Assembly (NCBI GenBank): GCA_964427955.1
Contig: CAYRWY010000082.1
Location: 1 to 16,973, forward strand
Source of the DNA: JACRBK01 sp964427955
GTDB taxonomy: Bacteria > Chloroflexota > Anaerolineae > Aggregatilineales > Aggregatilineaceae
DNA: 16,973 nucleotides
Direction: 5' to 3'
The notes beneath the pieces were generated by a model. It worked only from the letters and a program-made list of their open reading frames with translations. It made no database searches and had not been told where the DNA came from. Of this stretch, positions 1-7,700 are shown piece by piece. Each line of letters begins with the position of its first letter. The stretch's first letter is position 1. Made by a program: the position numbers and the translations under genes.

Positions 1-48
1 ATCTCCTCATGTTTATGGCGCGTAAGGGCCAGGATGTCAAGTGACGAA

Positions 49-77
49 TTGCCGACGCCGCCCCTCAATGGTATAGT
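49..77 (+). promoter_or_regulatory. Putative sigma70-type promoter of the amidohydrolase gene
   Basis: TTGCCG (49-54, 4/6 to the -35 consensus) and TATAGT (72-77, 5/6 to the -10 consensus) are separated by exactly 17 bases. Transcription would start near 84, upstream of the ribosome binding site at 111-115. This argues that the in-frame ATG at 34 lies in or before the promoter and is not the start codon. Judged by eye from consensus only. Confidence 0.5.
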
Positions 78-120
78 GATTTTGCGCCACCTGAGTTTTC
101 GTTCACGGATAGGAGTTGGT

Positions 121-1512
121 ATGAATACCCTCTTGATCAAGAATGCCCGGTTTGTCATCGTCTCGCTGCCTTTCAACATTCTTGAAACCGGGGCGGTTTT
201 CATTCAGGACGATCTGATCCAGGATGTCGGGCCGTCAGCCGCGCTCGAAGTGAAATACGCGAATGCCGACACCATCATCGACGCCAGCGACAAAATCGTC
301 ATGCCCGGTTTGGTGGATGCCCATTCGCACGTGGGCGAATGCCACATGTTCACCCTGTTTGGGTTCCTGACCTCGCCGCTCACCGGCATTGCCGACGCGC
401 TGAACCGGGTGGTCTGGCCGGCCTGGGCCTGGATTCCCGAAGAAGCGGCCTACGACCTGGAAATGCTCGGCTTCCTCAACATGATCAAAACCGGGACGAC
501 TGCCGTCCAGGACAGCTACATGTGGCCGGACGAAGCCGGGCGCGCCGCCGTCGATTCCGGGCTGCGCGTCGAAAACTCGCCCACCCTGGTGACCAGCCTG
601 CGCCTGCTCGACTCGCGCGGCCCGGATGACGACCTGGCCCGCACCGAAGCCGCCATCCAAAAATGGCACGGCGCGGGGAAGGGGCGCGTCACCTACCGGG
701 TGCACGCCTCGGCCACCTATAACTGTCACGAGTGGTTCCTGCGTGAGTGCGCCGACCTGGCCCGCCGCTACGACGTCGGCTTCGCCACCCACCTGGCCGA
801 ATCCGCCGACGAATCCGCCGCCGCGCGCGCCGTCTGGCCGCAGGGCGAGGTCCGCCGCGCCTATGACCTGGGGCTGATGGGACCGAAGAGCCTGTTCTTC
901 CATAGCTGCGTGCTGGACGACGACGAAATTGCGCTGTACGCCGAAACCGGCAGTTCGGCGGCGCACTGCCCGATCACCAACTCGATGCTGGGCAACGTGG
1001 CGCGCGTGCCCAAGCTGCTGACCGAAGGCGTCAACGTAGGGTTGGGGACCGACATGCCCACCAACGATCTGTTCAACGTGATCCGCACGGTGTCGCAGCA
1101 GCACGCCATCATGCCCCGCCCCGAACGCGGGCTGGCTCCCTGGGCACCGCTCGAAATGGCAACCACCGGCGGCGCGCGGGCGCTCAATCTGCAACACGCC
1201 ATCGGCACGCTCGAACCCGGCAAAAAGGCCGATCTGATCACACTGGACCTGTCGCGCAATACCCGGCTGTTCCCGCTGACGCTGCCGGTGCTCACGACCA
1301 TGATCACCGTGTGCGCCTCCGGCAACGACGTCGCCGACATGATCGTCGATGGGGAGGTCCTGATGCGCGACCGCCAACTGATACACCTGGATGAGCAAGC
1401 CATCCTCGCGCGCGCTCAGCAATGGACCGATGAATTCCTCAGGTATTACCAGCGCAAGGTCGAGCACGGCGAGCCGCTGGTCGAATTCATTCACCGCGAA
1501 TTCCAGCCGTAA
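121..1512 (+). CDS. Metal-dependent amidohydrolase, TRZ/ATZ - S-adenosylhomocysteine deaminase type
   Basis: The 463-aa product belongs to the amidohydrolase superfamily, cytosolic enzymes that hydrolytically deaminate or dechlorinate purine-, pyrimidine- or triazine-like rings. The active-site set is complete: H68-x-H70 in PGLVDAHSH, H195, metal ligand H224 and E227 in THLAES, catalytic H261 in HSC, H282 in AHCPITNS, and metal-ligand D311 in GLGTD. The spacing between H261 and D311 matches the SAH/MTA deaminase pattern. An N-terminal beta segment (about 1-60) and a C-terminal part with the usual GTLEPGKKADL motif complete the fold. I start at ATG 121 because AGGAG lies at 111-115 and a promoter at 49-77; an in-frame ATG at 34 would add 29 residues unlike the family. 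The residue after the catalytic Asp is Met (TDMPTND) instead of the common Gly, so the substrate may differ from SAH. The substrate cannot be read from sequence. The gene is convergent with the next one. Confidence 0.9.
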   Translation: MNTLLIKNARFVIVSLPFNILETGAVFIQDDLIQDVGPSAALEVKYANADTIIDASDKIVMPGLVDAHSHVGECHMFTLFGFLTSPLTGIADALNRVVWPAWAWIPEEAAYDLEMLGFLNMIKTGTTAVQDSYMWPDEAGRAAVDSGLRVENSPTLVTSLRLLDSRGPDDDLARTEAAIQKWHGAGKGRVTYRVHASATYNCHEWFLRECADLARRYDVGFATHLAESADESAAARAVWPQGEVRRAYDLGLMGPKSLFFHSCVLDDDEIALYAETGSSAAHCPITNSMLGNVARVPKLLTEGVNVGLGTDMPTNDLFNVIRTVSQQHAIMPRPERGLAPWAPLEMATTGGARALNLQHAIGTLEPGKKADLITLDLSRNTRLFPLTLPVLTTMITVCASGNDVADMIVDGEVLMRDRQLIHLDEQAILARAQQWTDEFLRYYQRKVEHGEPLVEFIHREFQP

Positions 1513-1515
1513 GAT

Positions 1516-1548
1516 AAAAACAGGCAGGGACCGTCTGGCTCCTGCCTG
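1516..1548 (-). terminator. Intrinsic terminator for the minus-strand gene at 1576-2118
   Basis: CAGGCAGG (1521-1528) pairs with CCTGCCTG (1541-1548) in a perfect 8-bp stem with a 12-base loop. Read on the minus strand the stem is followed by five T (complement of 1516-1520). No T run follows on the plus strand, so it mainly serves the hypothetical gene, although it lies just after the amidohydrolase stop and may also structure that mRNA 3' end. Confidence 0.7.
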
Positions 1549-1575
1549 CTCGTCACGCCCCAGCCCTACGATCAA

Positions 1576-2118
1576 CTACCACATGACGTGAATGACGGTG
1601 TAATCTCCGCCTTCCTCCCGGCGTGGCAGATCGGGATCGTATTCGACGATCACATCGGCGTCTTTGGGCAGGAAACGGTGCGCAAAGCCGTAAGTCGTGC
1701 CGTATTCCAGGTCGTCCGGGTACGGAACGCGCACCTTCAACTTCATGTGCCGGTCGGCGACCTTTTCGATCTCGACCTGACCGGCGTTGCCACCGCGATG
1801 CTGCATCTGGTAAACCTGATCTACCAGGTAAAGAAACTGCTCGAACGGCATTTTTTCGACTTCGGGCGGCATCACAGCCGTCTTGGAGATCGCCGCGCCA
1901 ATCGCCACCAGATCGAACATGCTGCCCGCCTGAGAAGACAGATCGCTGAGGACGTCCAACCAGCGTTGTAGGGGATACCACTCCGCCGGATCGATCTCCG
2001 CCAAGCCATGCTTTTTCAGCAGCGGCAGCACGTTACTGGCGTTGACATTCTGGACAAATGACAGCATGTTGTGACCGATGACTTCGACATTGGAATCAAA
2101 ACTTGCATAACGGGCCAT
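1576..2118 (-). CDS. Conserved-looking hypothetical protein, about 180 aa
   Basis: I do not recognise this protein. It is 180 aa, soluble, with no signal peptide or membrane segment. The N-terminal half (about 1-100) looks helical and includes KKHGLAEIDPAEWYPLQRW. The C-terminal half looks beta-rich, with GGNAGQVEIEKV, a PYPDDLEYG turn and a charged tail. The pattern faintly recalls small sensor or ligand-binding folds such as DUF2378-like Myxococcus proteins, but I would not assign it. ATG 2118 is chosen over an in-frame GTG at 2151 because a purine-rich GGGAG precedes it by about 10 bases and the likely transcription start falls at about 2154. The gene is monocistronic, divergent from the PPC-repeat gene, and ends at a terminator at 1516-1548. 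Confidence 0.8.
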   Translation of the reverse strand: MARYASFDSNVEVIGHNMLSFVQNVNASNVLPLLKKHGLAEIDPAEWYPLQRWLDVLSDLSSQAGSMFDLVAIGAAISKTAVMPPEVEKMPFEQFLYLVDQVYQMQHRGGNAGQVEIEKVADRHMKLKVRVPYPDDLEYGTTYGFAHRFLPKDADVIVEYDPDLPRREEGGDYTVIHVMW

Positions 2119-2160
2119 GTTTAAAATTCTCCCTTGCTCCTCAACGGACACACCTATTTC

Positions 2161-2188
2161 ATTCTAACTCTATCGAAATAAAACACAA
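2161..2188 (-). promoter_or_regulatory. Putative promoter of the hypothetical gene (minus strand)
   Basis: On the minus strand TAGAAT (2161-2166, 5/6 to the -10 consensus) lies 16 bases downstream of TTGTGT (2183-2188, only the TTG half fits). The predicted transcription start is near 2154, leaving a leader of about 36 bases before ATG 2118. The -35 match is weak. Confidence 0.35.
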
Positions 2189-2233
2189 ACCCTTTAAACA
2201 AGGACTGCGTTAATGATTCTCTTAGCATACGAA

Positions 2234-2262
2234 TGGGCAACACGGCCTTTTGTAGGTATGAT
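2234..2262 (+). promoter_or_regulatory. Putative sigma70-type promoter of the PPC-repeat protein gene
   Basis: TGGGCA (2234-2239, 4/6) and TATGAT (2257-2262, 5/6) are 17 bases apart. Transcription would start near 2269, about 30 bases before ATG 2300. GAGGG at 2288-2292 gives a well-spaced ribosome binding site. It is divergent from the promoter at 2161-2188, so the 2119-2299 gap is a two-way regulatory region. Confidence 0.45.
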
Positions 2263-2299
2263 CGATGGTATGACGCTCTAGTATTGTGAGGGAAAAACC

Positions 2300-3829
2300 A
2301 TGAAACTCAAGAAACTGTTCGCCCTGCTGATGCTCGTTGGACTCGTGGGCGCGATCTTACCCGCGCCAGGTTGGGCCGCCCAGGGGACCGCCAGCCCTGT
2401 GACCTATGACACCCCCGTCGAAGGGGCCATCGACGACACCGCCGTCACCCAGGACTGGACGCTCACGACCCAGGCCGCGGACCGGATTCAGATTCGCGTC
2501 GAACGGATCGACGGCAACCTGATCCCGGATGTCACGCTGCTCGACAACCTCGGCCAGACCCAGACCGAAAGCTACGGCGCTACCGCGACCTACGACGCCG
2601 CCCTGATCAACGACTTCACCCTGCCCCAGGCCGGACCCTACACGATCCAGGTCACGCGCGACGGGGGCGCGGATGGCCTGACCAACGGCCACTACCGCCT
2701 GACCGTCACCGCCCTGGGCCTGGGCGAAGATCATCCCGACATCACGACGCCCACCGGCCCGATCCAGTTCGATACGCCGGTCACGGGCGAGATCACCTTG
2801 AGCCACTGGAGCCAGACCTACCTGTTGGACGGCGAAGAGGGTGACTACGTGGCCGTCAACGAGCAGCGCACCAGCGGAAGCCTGATCGCCGAGTTGGAAC
2901 TGCTCGACAGCAACGGCCAGTCGCTCGCCTGGGGCTACCGGGGCTCGCTCGACGACACGTCCCAGATCAGCGGGATGCAGCTTCCTTACACCGGCCAGTA
3001 CCAGCTCGTGGTCCGGCGCGAAGGTGGGATCAGCGGCAATACGGCGGGCGGCTATGCCGTGACCGCCGCGCTGCTGGGATCGAGCGAAACCAGCACGCGC
3101 CTGACCTCTGCCGCGCCCGGCGTGATCGCCCAATACAACAACCCGGTCAACGGCACCATCACCGGCGCGAACTGGTACCAGGATTGGCAGTTCATGACCG
3201 TGGCCGCCGATACCGTGACCATCACCGCGCAGCGTTCGCCCGACTACACGACCGAAAACCCGAATATGCTGCGCCCGGTCGTGCAGCTCCTCGACGCCAG
3301 CAATACCGTGCTCTATCAAAGCTACCCGGACTATACGGGCACGACCTCGGAGATCGACGAGTATCACCTGCCCGGTGCCGGAACCTACACCGTGCGCATC
3401 AGCCGTGAAAGCGACAAGACCGGGGTGACGACCGGCTCGTATGCGCTGACCGTCACGCTGGACGGCACGGGCGAAGACAGCGCTACCCTGGCCGAGCCGG
3501 TGGGCGCGCTGGCCGTCGGGACGCCCGCCACGGGGCAGATCGACGCCGTGCGCTGGTCCCAGGTCTGGACGTTCAGCGGACAGTCCGGCCAGCAGATCAC
3601 CTTCACCGTCACCCGCACCAGCGGGAATTACATCCCCTACCTGGAAATTCGCGACTCGAACGGCGTCCCGCAAACGTCGGCCTATCCCGAATACACCTAC
3701 GACACCGCCCTCATCGAGAATTTCACCCTGCAATACACGGGCGATTACCAGATCGTCGTCTCGCGCGACCAGGGCCAGGATGGGCTGTCCACCGGCGGCT
3801 ACAGCCTGACCGCAACCGCGGCACCATAA
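2300..3829 (+). CDS. Secreted protein of four tandem PPC-like (pre-peptidase C-terminal) beta domains
   Basis: The 509-aa protein starts with a Sec signal peptide (KLKK, hydrophobic core to about residue 22, likely cleavage near A26). The rest is four repeats of about 121-126 residues beginning near 34, 155, 278 and 404. Each repeat has the same order: a TPVxGxI-like opening, a W-Q-W strand, R-x-x-G-N/S-x-I/P, LLDxxGQ-like, LPxxGxYxIxVxR and a G-L-T-x-G-x-Y-x-L-T-V end. This is the pattern of the bacterial pre-peptidase C-terminal domain, a beta-sandwich usually appended to secreted proteases. No protease or other catalytic domain is present. The repeats have diverged from each other, so the duplication is old. 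A role in surface binding or cell-envelope structure is inferred. GAGGG sits 7 bases before the ATG, and the gene is closed by a terminator at 3859-3895, so it is monocistronic. Confidence 0.85.
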   Translation: MKLKKLFALLMLVGLVGAILPAPGWAAQGTASPVTYDTPVEGAIDDTAVTQDWTLTTQAADRIQIRVERIDGNLIPDVTLLDNLGQTQTESYGATATYDAALINDFTLPQAGPYTIQVTRDGGADGLTNGHYRLTVTALGLGEDHPDITTPTGPIQFDTPVTGEITLSHWSQTYLLDGEEGDYVAVNEQRTSGSLIAELELLDSNGQSLAWGYRGSLDDTSQISGMQLPYTGQYQLVVRREGGISGNTAGGYAVTAALLGSSETSTRLTSAAPGVIAQYNNPVNGTITGANWYQDWQFMTVAADTVTITAQRSPDYTTENPNMLRPVVQLLDASNTVLYQSYPDYTGTTSEIDEYHLPGAGTYTVRISRESDKTGVTTGSYALTVTLDGTGEDSATLAEPVGALAVGTPATGQIDAVRWSQVWTFSGQSGQQITFTVTRTSGNYIPYLEIRDSNGVPQTSAYPEYTYDTALIENFTLQYTGDYQIVVSRDQGQDGLSTGGYSLTATAAP

Positions 3830-3858
3830 GCTGACAGCGATTAGCTCTCGGCCCGATC

Positions 3859-3895
3859 ACGGCTCCCCCTCGACGACGGGGAGCCGTCTTTTTCT
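3859..3895 (+). terminator. Strong intrinsic terminator after the PPC-repeat gene
   Basis: ACGGCTCCCC (3859-3868) and GGGGAGCCGT (3878-3887) form a perfect 10-bp GC-rich stem with a 9-base loop, followed by CTTTTTCT. It starts 29 bases after the stop codon. Confidence 0.92.
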
Positions 3896-3935
3896 CATGG
3901 GCGTCAAGTCCCTCTCCATGGCGTGGTTCAGGAAC

Positions 3936-4012
3936 GGACAGGCCTTGAGAACCGGGGTTTTGAGGGACGATGCTCATTTTTCAAAGCAGGGCGCGGCAAG
4001 CAGCGCCCCTAC
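3936..4012 (+). repeat. Dispersed palindromic intergenic repeat, copy 1
   Basis: This 77-base segment aligns to 9553-9631 with about 10 mismatches and two single-base gaps. The 3' core, ending GGCAAGCAGCGCCCCTAC, is identical. The core forms a hairpin (GGGCGC 3989-3994 with GCGCCC 4003-4008). A second weaker symmetry lies upstream (TTTGA...TCAAA enclosing TGAG...CTCA). No open reading frame in it is credible. The wider 3896-4192 interval holds this repeat, then the direct repeats and promoter elements of the next gene, and otherwise nothing I can name. Confidence 0.8.
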
Positions 4013-4080
4013 TGCGCAGCTGGGGGCCAGTACCGCATTATTTCGCCAGCCCTGTCCCTACCGATTCCTCCGTCACAGCA

Positions 4081-4145
4081 TTTAAGGTCATTTTAAGGTT
4101 AATTGAGGCGGCGATAACCATACGGCGCGGCGGCGGCAGTATAGT
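4081..4145 (+). promoter_or_regulatory. Putative OmpR/PhoB-type direct-repeat operator plus -10 box upstream of the Tat protein gene
   Basis: TTTAAGGTCAT (4081-4091) and TTTAAGGTTAA (4092-4102) are consecutive 11-base units sharing TTTAAGGT. A weaker third unit (TTGAGG...) begins at 4103. An 11-base period is one DNA turn and is the spacing used by OmpR/PhoB-family winged-helix regulators. TATAGT (4140-4145) fits a -10 box, but no good -35 is seen 17 bases before it, which would suit an activator-dependent promoter. The gap from repeats to -10 (about 37 bases) is longer than in classical Pho promoters. The regulator is not in the window. Confidence 0.45.
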
Positions 4146-4192
4146 AGGCACGAACTACTACGATCAAGCGCCTATACGGAAGCGAGGAGACC

Positions 4193-4621
4193 ATGTCTGA
4201 TAACACCACTCTGGATCGCCGTCAATTCTTGAAAGTGGCGGGGTGCGGCGCAGTCGTCGCCCTGGTAGGCGGCGGGTGCTCGCTGGCCACGAAAGCCGAA
4301 GCATCCTGCCCGTATGGCCGGGTGAACGATCCCTACCCCGGCGAATGCAGCCGGTACGTCGATACGACGGGCAACGGCTACTGCGACCTGTCGCAGGTCA
4401 GTGTCACCACCGAGCCTATCGCCACGACGGTCCCTGCGTCGTCGTCGAGTTCGGGCAGCACGATCCAGCAGGCCAGCAGCCAGACGATCTGCCAGCGCAA
4501 CTGCCGCTACCCCGGCCACTGCCGCCGCTATGCCGATACGAATGGGACCGGCCAGTGCGATCTGTCCGAGATGACGCTGGCCGAAGCCCAGGCCGCGGGG
4601 CTGCAAGTCAGTCCGGGCTAG
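4193..4621 (+). CDS. Small Tat-exported protein with two Cys-rich EF-hand-like repeats
   Basis: The 142-aa protein opens with a twin-arginine signal (DRRQFLK, R9-R10) and a hydrophobic stretch to about 28. C29 in VGGGCS might be lipidated, though the lipobox is imperfect. The mature part has two copies of a motif: residues 39-69 (C39, C52, C64, with YPGECSRYVDTTGNGYCDLS) and 100-127 (C100, C104, C110, C122, with YPGHCRRYADTNGTGQCDLSE). Each ends in an EF-hand-like calcium loop: D57-T59-N61-G62-D65 and the better D115-N117-T119-G120-D123-E126. A Ser/Thr-rich linker (about 70-98) joins them. Seven Cys in the mature part plus Tat export suggest a folded, possibly metal- or disulfide-stabilised extracytoplasmic protein. 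Similar CP-x-G...YPG-x-C...D-x-N-x-x-G-x-CD motifs are, to my recollection, found in small redox-associated proteins of anaerobes, but no function can be assigned. GAGGAGA (4184-4190) precedes the ATG closely. Confidence 0.85.
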   Translation: MSDNTTLDRRQFLKVAGCGAVVALVGGGCSLATKAEASCPYGRVNDPYPGECSRYVDTTGNGYCDLSQVSVTTEPIATTVPASSSSSGSTIQQASSQTICQRNCRYPGHCRRYADTNGTGQCDLSEMTLAEAQAAGLQVSPG

Positions 4622-4642
4622 GCGGCTGTGAATTCAACCCAG

Positions 4643-4678
4643 AAAAAAACCAGGGCGCGAGATCGACTCGGCCCTGGT
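4643..4678 (-). terminator. Strong intrinsic terminator of the minus-strand glycosyltransferase gene
   Basis: ACCAGGGC (4649-4656) pairs with GCCCTGGT (4671-4678). The stem continues with CGAG (4658-4661) and CTCG (4667-4670) past a single bulged G, giving about 12 bp with a 5-base loop. On the minus strand it is followed by a run of seven T (complement of 4643-4649, the first overlapping the stem). It lies 31 bases beyond the stop of the 4710-9251 gene and also separates it from the convergent Tat gene. Confidence 0.9.
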
Positions 4679-4709
4679 GGGTGGTCTGGCGGGTTACCGC
4701 GCCAGCCGA

Positions 4710-7700
4710 TTACCCGGCAGGCCAGGTATCGACGGTCGGGCTGGGGGTCGCCTGGGAGGACTCCGGAGACAGATCCGGCTGGTCCTGCACCGCGGGGACC
4801 GGCGCGATGTTGCCGGACACCTGCGACGGCGGGAAGACGAAGACTTTAGCCTGATCGGCGTCCACCACGTACAGGCGTCCCGTCGCGTCGAAGGCCATGC
4901 CCGCCGGAGAGCGCACGCCCAGCACGCCGCTGTCGAGCCGGTCCGGCTGGTTGAACGAGATCACCGGCTGGCCGGACAGGTTGTAGGCGACGATGCGGTG
5001 CTTGTCGTCCATGTCGGTGACGTAGATCAGCGTGCCGTCCGGGCTGACCGCCAGGTACGGGCGGTTGTAGGACTGGTTGTTGTTGAACCACATGTTCACG
5101 TTGAAGGTGCGCAGCGAGTTTCCGCTCAGATCGAAGACCTGGATGCGCTTGTTCCACGACTCGGCGACGTACAGCTCGCCGGAGATCGGGTTGAAGGCCA
5201 GGCCCACCGGCTCGTTGAGTTCGCCGATGCCCGATCCGCCGCGCCCGATGTCGCGCAGGAAGGTCCCGTCCGGCGCGTAGACCCGGACGCGCTTGCCGCC
5301 GGTGTCGGCCACGTAGACATTGCCGTCCGGCCCGATCTTGATGTCGCGCGGGCCCCACATGGCCTCGCCGGAGGTGTCGGTACCCGGCACGCCTTCGTGA
5401 CCCCACGACCGCAGGAAGGTGCCGTCCAGGCTGAAGACGGCGATCCGGTTGTTCCAGGTGTCGGCCACGTAGAGGTTGCCATCCTGGCCCAGCGCCAGTC
5501 CCCACGGCTGCTTGAGCGCGCCATCGGCGAGGCTACCGGACGCCGGGGTGCCGATCACGCTGACCAGTTCACCCTGGCCGTTGGTCACGACCACGCGGTT
5601 GTGCTCGGTATCGGCGACGTAAACCAGGCCATCGGCATCGACGGTGATGCCGCGCGGGCCGAGCAGGCCGAGATTCTCGCCGAGCACCGTCTGCGAGTCG
5701 ATATCCTGGTACACCTGGTCCTCGGCATATTCCGGCGCGCGGATGTTGACCGTGCTGCTGCCGATCCCGGCATCCCAGATCTTGGCCGCGATCTCTTTAT
5801 CGACGAAGACGTACAGCTTGTCGGAGACCGGCCACTGGTTCAGCTCGAAGCGCGGATCGTTGGCGCACTCGGTGATGATGCCCTGCTGGCAGGTGGTGCG
5901 GAACTGGTCGCGCTCTTGCTCGCTGCCGCCCTGGTTGGCCTGATCGGAGCACTGGTACTGTTTGGCGTCGATACACATGGCCTGGGCATAGGTCTGGTAA
6001 TCGCGATTCAGCCAGATGTCCCAGATGCCTTTGCGGTAGTAGCGCGCGGCGGCGTTGTCCTGGTCCGTGCTGAAGACGTTGGCCACGCGGTCATATGACA
6101 GGTTGAAGTATTCCTGCATCGGCCACCACAGCCGGATGTAGTCGAACTCGTAGTAGCGGTCGCCCAAAATGCGGCGCACGTCGCCCGCTTTTTTGCTGCC
6201 GACCAGCACCACTCGCGCGCCGTCCAGAGACGTGGCATCGACACTGCCCGCTTCGCCGCGCAGATAGCCGTAGTTCTGGTAGTAGCGCAGATACCACGTG
6301 AACGGCCACGAGGATTCGTCGTCGAACACGATCCGCATTCCGTAGCCCTCGTTGGTGAGGGTCGCGATCCGGTCGATCTCGGACATCGTCGTCTTGACGG
6401 CGGGACCGGAATGGGCATAGACCAGGTACTCGGTCGGATAGTCGTAGTTGATGAAGCAAGCCATGATGGCCATGCGCAGCGTCAGCACCGCCAGGATCAG
6501 CGCGCTGGACACGATGGCCAGGCGGCCCACCTGCCCCAACCCGATCCGGCGTCCGAAGCGGCCCACGAGGTACAGCGCGCCCAGCAGGAGCAGCAGCGCC
6601 ATCAGCCAGTTGCCGCTGGCCGTCAGGTCTTGCACGCCGCGTCCACGGAAGGGGGTGCCATCCCAAAAGCCCAGCAGCACCTGCCCGAAGGCCATGAACG
6701 CCAGCGGCAGCGCGACGATCAGCACCAGCCAGCCGCCCTGGTCGAGCGCGGCGGGACGAATACCGCGGATCACGCGATCCAGCCACCAGCCGGTGATCAG
6801 GATCATCGGGACGGTGAGGTGTGTCGCCAGCCAGGGCATCTTCTCGCCCGCGATGGTCAGGCCGAACAGCATGGCAATCGCCCACCAGCCCACCATCGCC
6901 AGGAAGGGGAACGCGCCGAACCATTCCGGATTACCGGACCGGTGGGCGGCTTCCTCGCCGGGATCGAAGGGCTGCGCCAGGCGGGGCGGCAGATTCAGCA
7001 GGTTGCCCGCCTGATCCCGGAAGGAAACCCCCGGCGGGACCGGCTCAGCATCGCCGACCGATTCCGGAGTCATCACCTGGGTTTCGTTGGTGGCCGAGAC
7101 CATCGTCTCCGCCGTCCAGGTGGGTTCGGGATCGTCCGGGCCGGGTCCGCCGCCGCCCAGTTCCACCGGCTCCGCGCCGGACAGCTCGTAGAGCGCCTCG
7201 CGGTCCGCCTCGGCTCGCTCGCGGCGCCAGCGCCACAGGGAGGAGAGGCCAAACACCCCGGCGCACATCGTTCCGAGCAGGGGGAGAAATTCGTAGACGG
7301 GAAGCTGCGTCAGCAGATAGTAATACTGCGGCTGGCTGCCCCGCCGCACCCCCTGCTGTTCCAGCCAATAGCCCAGCGAGCCGATCATGCCGGTGATCAA
7401 GCCGTATTCGTTGCTGAAGACCGTCGTGTAGAAGAAGCCGAACAGCCCCAGGAAGATCGCCGCCGCCGGAAGCCAGCGTTTCCAGTTCCAGGCCAGCCCG
7501 ACCGAAATCGAGACCAGCCAGAAGGGGATCAGGATCGCCAGCGACGCCGACAGCGTGTCGTGGCCCTGGACGGTGTTCGGGTTGTACTCCTCCAGGTTAT
7601 AGCCCGCCAGCCACAGCGGATAGGCCGCCAGCCAGGGAAAGACCAGCGTGCCGATCACGATCAGCACGTCGAAAACCGGCTGGCGGTTGGGGAAATTCCA

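Noticed and set aside
34..120. Upstream in-frame start extending the amidohydrolase by 29 residues
   Set aside because: A promoter-like pair lies at 49-77 and a good ribosome binding site directly precedes ATG 121; the extra residues do not fit the family.
235..1575. A 446-codon minus-strand open frame over the amidohydrolase
   Set aside because: The plus strand shows a complete active site, and the antisense frame has shadow-like composition.
2357..3733. A 458-codon minus-strand open frame over the PPC-repeat gene
   Set aside because: Gly/Arg/Val/Asp-rich antisense shadow; the plus-strand product has a signal peptide and four repeats.
3897..4200. Two short plus-strand open frames in the intergenic region
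   Set aside because: They run through the dispersed repeat and the direct-repeat operator and lack ribosome binding sites or recognisable sequence.
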